NCBI GenBank assembly: GCA_023300835.1
Contig: JALZVB010000184.1
Span: 1-8,528 of the forward strand
Direction: 5' to 3'
From: Saprospiraceae bacterium
GTDB lineage: Bacteria > Bacteroidota > Bacteroidia > Chitinophagales > Saprospiraceae
Length of the DNA: 8,528 nt
The notes under the pieces were generated by a model. The model did not search any database, was not told the origin of the DNA, and worked only from the letters and a program-made list of their open reading frames with translations. Both the position numbers and the translations under genes were made by a program. Positions 6,792 to 8,528 of the stretch are shown here, piece by piece. Each line of letters begins with the position of its first letter. The first letter of the stretch is position 1.

Positions 6792-8000
6792 ATGTTTATT
6801 ATTTATACATTGGGTATACGCCTGTATGGTCTATGCATAAAAGTTGTATCAGTCTTTAATACCAAGGCATCTTGCTTAATTAATGGTAGAAAAGCGCAAT
6901 CCAATAAGGTTTCTAATCTTATAGATCATTGGCCTAATAATGCCCGAAGAATCTGGATTCATGCGGCATCCTATGGGGAATATGAGATGGCCAAGCCACT
7001 TATTGCATTACTTGAAAAAAATCCACTCAACCATTTTATTATAAGTTTTCATTCTCCGTCCGGTTATGAAAACATAAAGCTAGATAACCTAAGATTTCTT
7101 AAGATATACCTTCCTCTTGATACTTATTCTAAGCAAGATAAAATGGTAAATGAGCTACAGCCGAGTTGTGTAGTTTTTATTAAATATGAGTTTTGGTATA
7201 ACTTACTGAGGGTATTGAAGGATCAAAAAATTCCTTATTTCTATACAAGCCTCCACTTGAATGCGGATAGTTACATTCTCAAACCTTGGGCTCAGCCATT
7301 TAAAAAGTTATTACAAAACAGTAGACGTATCTATTGCCATAATAGTCTATCTCTTAAGATCTTAGAATCAAAGAATTTCCATAATTGTATTACAATGGGA
7401 GATACACGAATGGAACAGGTACTTATGAATGCGCAAGTCTCAAATAGAGTTGTTGTATGGCAAGATGAGCAACCTACAGTAGCTATAGGTAGTGCAACAG
7501 ATCTCGAAAGTAAGATGATAGCAGATTGGGTTTCTGAGAGTGAGTATAATTTCTTACTGGCACCACATGATGTCGATGATAGAAGCCTTTCTGTGTATAA
7601 TCCTGACGAGAATTGGGATAGATATTCAACTTATACAAGCCAGCCATCCAAAAGAATAATTGTAGATACACTTGGGGATCTAAAATACTTATATAATAAC
7701 TGTGATGTGGCTTATGTTGGAGCAGGATTTGAAAAAGGCCCACACAATGTATTGGAGCCACTGGTGTATGGTATTCCGGTAGTCTGTGGCTCAAATATTA
7801 CTAAGTTTCCAATGGCCCAATATCTACAAACTGAGGGTTTGTTAAAAGTCATTAACAAATTGAGTGATCTACCCCAAGCCGTAAGTCAATTAAATCAAAT
7901 CGATAAAAAACAATTTGCGGCTAAAGCCAAAACGTTTTTCGATAATAATTCAAGTAAAATTGAATTAATAGTCGATGAAATAAGTAATATCACGACTTAA
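6792..8000 (+). CDS. waaA: 3-deoxy-D-manno-octulosonic acid (Kdo) transferase
   Basis: WaaA (KdtA) moves Kdo from CMP-Kdo onto the lipid A precursor at the cytoplasmic face of the inner membrane, the first inner-core step of lipopolysaccharide synthesis. The 402 residues are near the usual 410-425. An N-terminal hydrophobic segment (about 1-22) fits the family membrane anchor. IWIHAASYGEYEMAKPL at 54-70 carries the expected catalytic-base Glu63. SFHSPSGY, YLPLDT (106-111), FIKYEFWYN (129-137), GDTRMEQV (203-210) and AIGSATDLES follow. The C-terminal GT-B half has VDTLGDLKYLY and GPHNVLEPLVYGIPVVCG (316-333), where the CMP-Kdo donor binds. All key motifs are present. Whether it adds one or more Kdo units cannot be read from sequence. 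GGAAAG (6783-6788) lies only three bases before the ATG, too close for a good ribosome binding site. The gene follows the outer-membrane protein by 10 bases and is followed at once by a heptose-kinase-like frame. Confidence 0.95.
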   Translation: MFIIYTLGIRLYGLCIKVVSVFNTKASCLINGRKAQSNKVSNLIDHWPNNARRIWIHAASYGEYEMAKPLIALLEKNPLNHFIISFHSPSGYENIKLDNLRFLKIYLPLDTYSKQDKMVNELQPSCVVFIKYEFWYNLLRVLKDQKIPYFYTSLHLNADSYILKPWAQPFKKLLQNSRRIYCHNSLSLKILESKNFHNCITMGDTRMEQVLMNAQVSNRVVVWQDEQPTVAIGSATDLESKMIADWVSESEYNFLLAPHDVDDRSLSVYNPDENWDRYSTYTSQPSKRIIVDTLGDLKYLYNNCDVAYVGAGFEKGPHNVLEPLVYGIPVVCGSNITKFPMAQYLQTEGLLKVINKLSDLPQAVSQLNQIDKKQFAAKAKTFFDNNSSKIELIVDEISNITT

Positions 8001-8009
8001 ACCACTTTA

Positions 8010-8510
8010 ATTATCGCAGCTCAGCCCTTCAATATTATAATAATAGGTGATGTCATGCTGGATACCTATGTTGTAGGTAATCACAATAGACAATCGCCAG
8101 AGGCAGATGTGCCCGTCCTTGATTTTGATAATATAGAATACAGATTAGGAGGTGCAGCCAACGTAGCAGCTAATCTTGTGCAACTCGATATTAATCCCAT
8201 TATTATTTCGGTGACAGGCGAAGATCCTGTTGGAGACAAAATCGAATACTTACTAGATGATGCTGGAATCAAACATGAAATTCTGAAGCAAAAAAATAGA
8301 ACCTCTACTGAAAAAAGAAGGTTTGTCAATCCAGATTTCAAGCAATACCTTAGACTAGATACAGAGTCGAAAGAAGAAATATCCCCAGTTATTGTAAATC
8401 AAATCCTTGATCAAGTAAAAAATAAAGTAGAAACGCTTGAAATATCAGGCATCGTAATTCAAGATTATAATAAAGGCGTAGTTACTAAAGAATTAATTAG
8501 AGAGGTAATA
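8010..8510 (+). CDS. PfkB-family kinase resembling D-glycero-beta-D-manno-heptose-7-phosphate kinase (RfaE1/HldE N-terminal domain), 3' truncated
   Basis: Enzymes of this type phosphorylate heptose 7-phosphate at C1 on the way to ADP-heptose for the lipopolysaccharide inner core. The frame is open from 8001, directly after the waaA stop. It shows NIIIIGDVMLDTY, the RQSPEADVPVL segment (commonly RISPEAPVPVV), the PfkB signature RLGGAANVAANLVQL, VTGEDPVGD, TSTEKRR, QYLRLD and QDYNKGVVT. The end of the ribokinase fold and any nucleotidyltransferase domain lie beyond the window. No in-frame ATG, GTG or TTG precedes GDVMLD. The first ATG, at 8055, would cut off the first beta strand and the Gly-Asp of the motif. 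ATT at 8010 would give a normal leader of about 12 residues, so it is given as a tentative start. An error in the sequence is as likely. The frame past 8510 is adapter and was excluded. HldE and RfaE1-only forms cannot be told apart here. Confidence 0.8.
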
Positions 8511-8528
8511 AGATCGGAAGAGCACACG
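8511..8528. other. Illumina TruSeq adapter remnant at the contig end
   Basis: The last 18 bases, AGATCGGAAGAGCACACG, are identical to the start of the standard Illumina TruSeq read-1 adapter. A chance match of this length exactly at a sequence end is very unlikely. The residues RSEEHT that it would add to the kinase frame are artificial. Confidence 0.95.

Noticed and set aside
7483..7794. A 103-codon minus-strand open frame inside waaA.
   Set aside because: It overlaps the conserved donor-binding half of WaaA and its translation has no recognisable domain, so it is a shadow of the real gene.
8081..8341. An 86-codon open frame on the minus strand at the end of the window.
   Set aside because: It is antisense to the kinase frame, which carries clear PfkB motifs. 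The minus-strand translation shows no recognisable pattern.

Overview
The window reads as chromosomal DNA from a member of the Bacteroidota, probably assembled from short reads. The evidence is AT-rich coding sequence, almost no Shine-Dalgarno motifs, two matches to the Bacteroidota -7 promoter box (TAnnTTTG), signal peptides that end in SQ or AQ, and a very long SLBB-repeat export protein of the kind this phylum carries. No mobile element, CRISPR array, tRNA or rRNA was seen. No stretch longer than 300 bases lacks a gene.

Region 1 (1-1932, + strand) is lower glycolysis. It holds the C-terminal 192 codons of glyceraldehyde-3-phosphate dehydrogenase, cut by the window edge, then a bulged hairpin with a T-run, then a complete phosphoglycerate kinase. 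The two enzymes catalyse consecutive steps, with 1,3-bisphosphoglycerate as the shared intermediate. A near-perfect hairpin with A- and T-tracts at 1895-1932 can stop transcription in both directions, between pgk and the converging polysaccharide operon.

Region 2 (1955-5842, - strand) is a tight two-gene unit. A PLP-dependent sugar aminotransferase of the DegT/WbpE type is transcribed first. Six bases later comes a 913-residue polysaccharide export protein with a signal peptide, a charged N-terminal segment, a Wza-type Poly_export domain and seven SLBB-like units. Together they suggest synthesis of an amino sugar and export of the polysaccharide containing it.

Region 3 (5843-6022) is a 180-base divergent promoter region. 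Region 4 (6023-8510, + strand) is a close-packed unit: a secreted, probable outer-membrane beta-barrel protein of unknown function, the Kdo transferase WaaA, and the start of a PfkB-family kinase resembling heptose-7-phosphate kinase (RfaE1/HldE). The last two fit lipopolysaccharide inner-core assembly, so regions 2 and 4 both serve the cell envelope.

The last 18 bases (8511-8528) equal the start of the Illumina TruSeq adapter and are almost certainly not genomic. The kinase reading frame has no ATG, GTG or TTG before its conserved GDVMLD motif, so its start is either a rare codon or affected by a sequence error. No clearly new multi-gene system was found. The less familiar parts are the outer-membrane protein ahead of waaA and the N-terminal segment of the SLBB protein.
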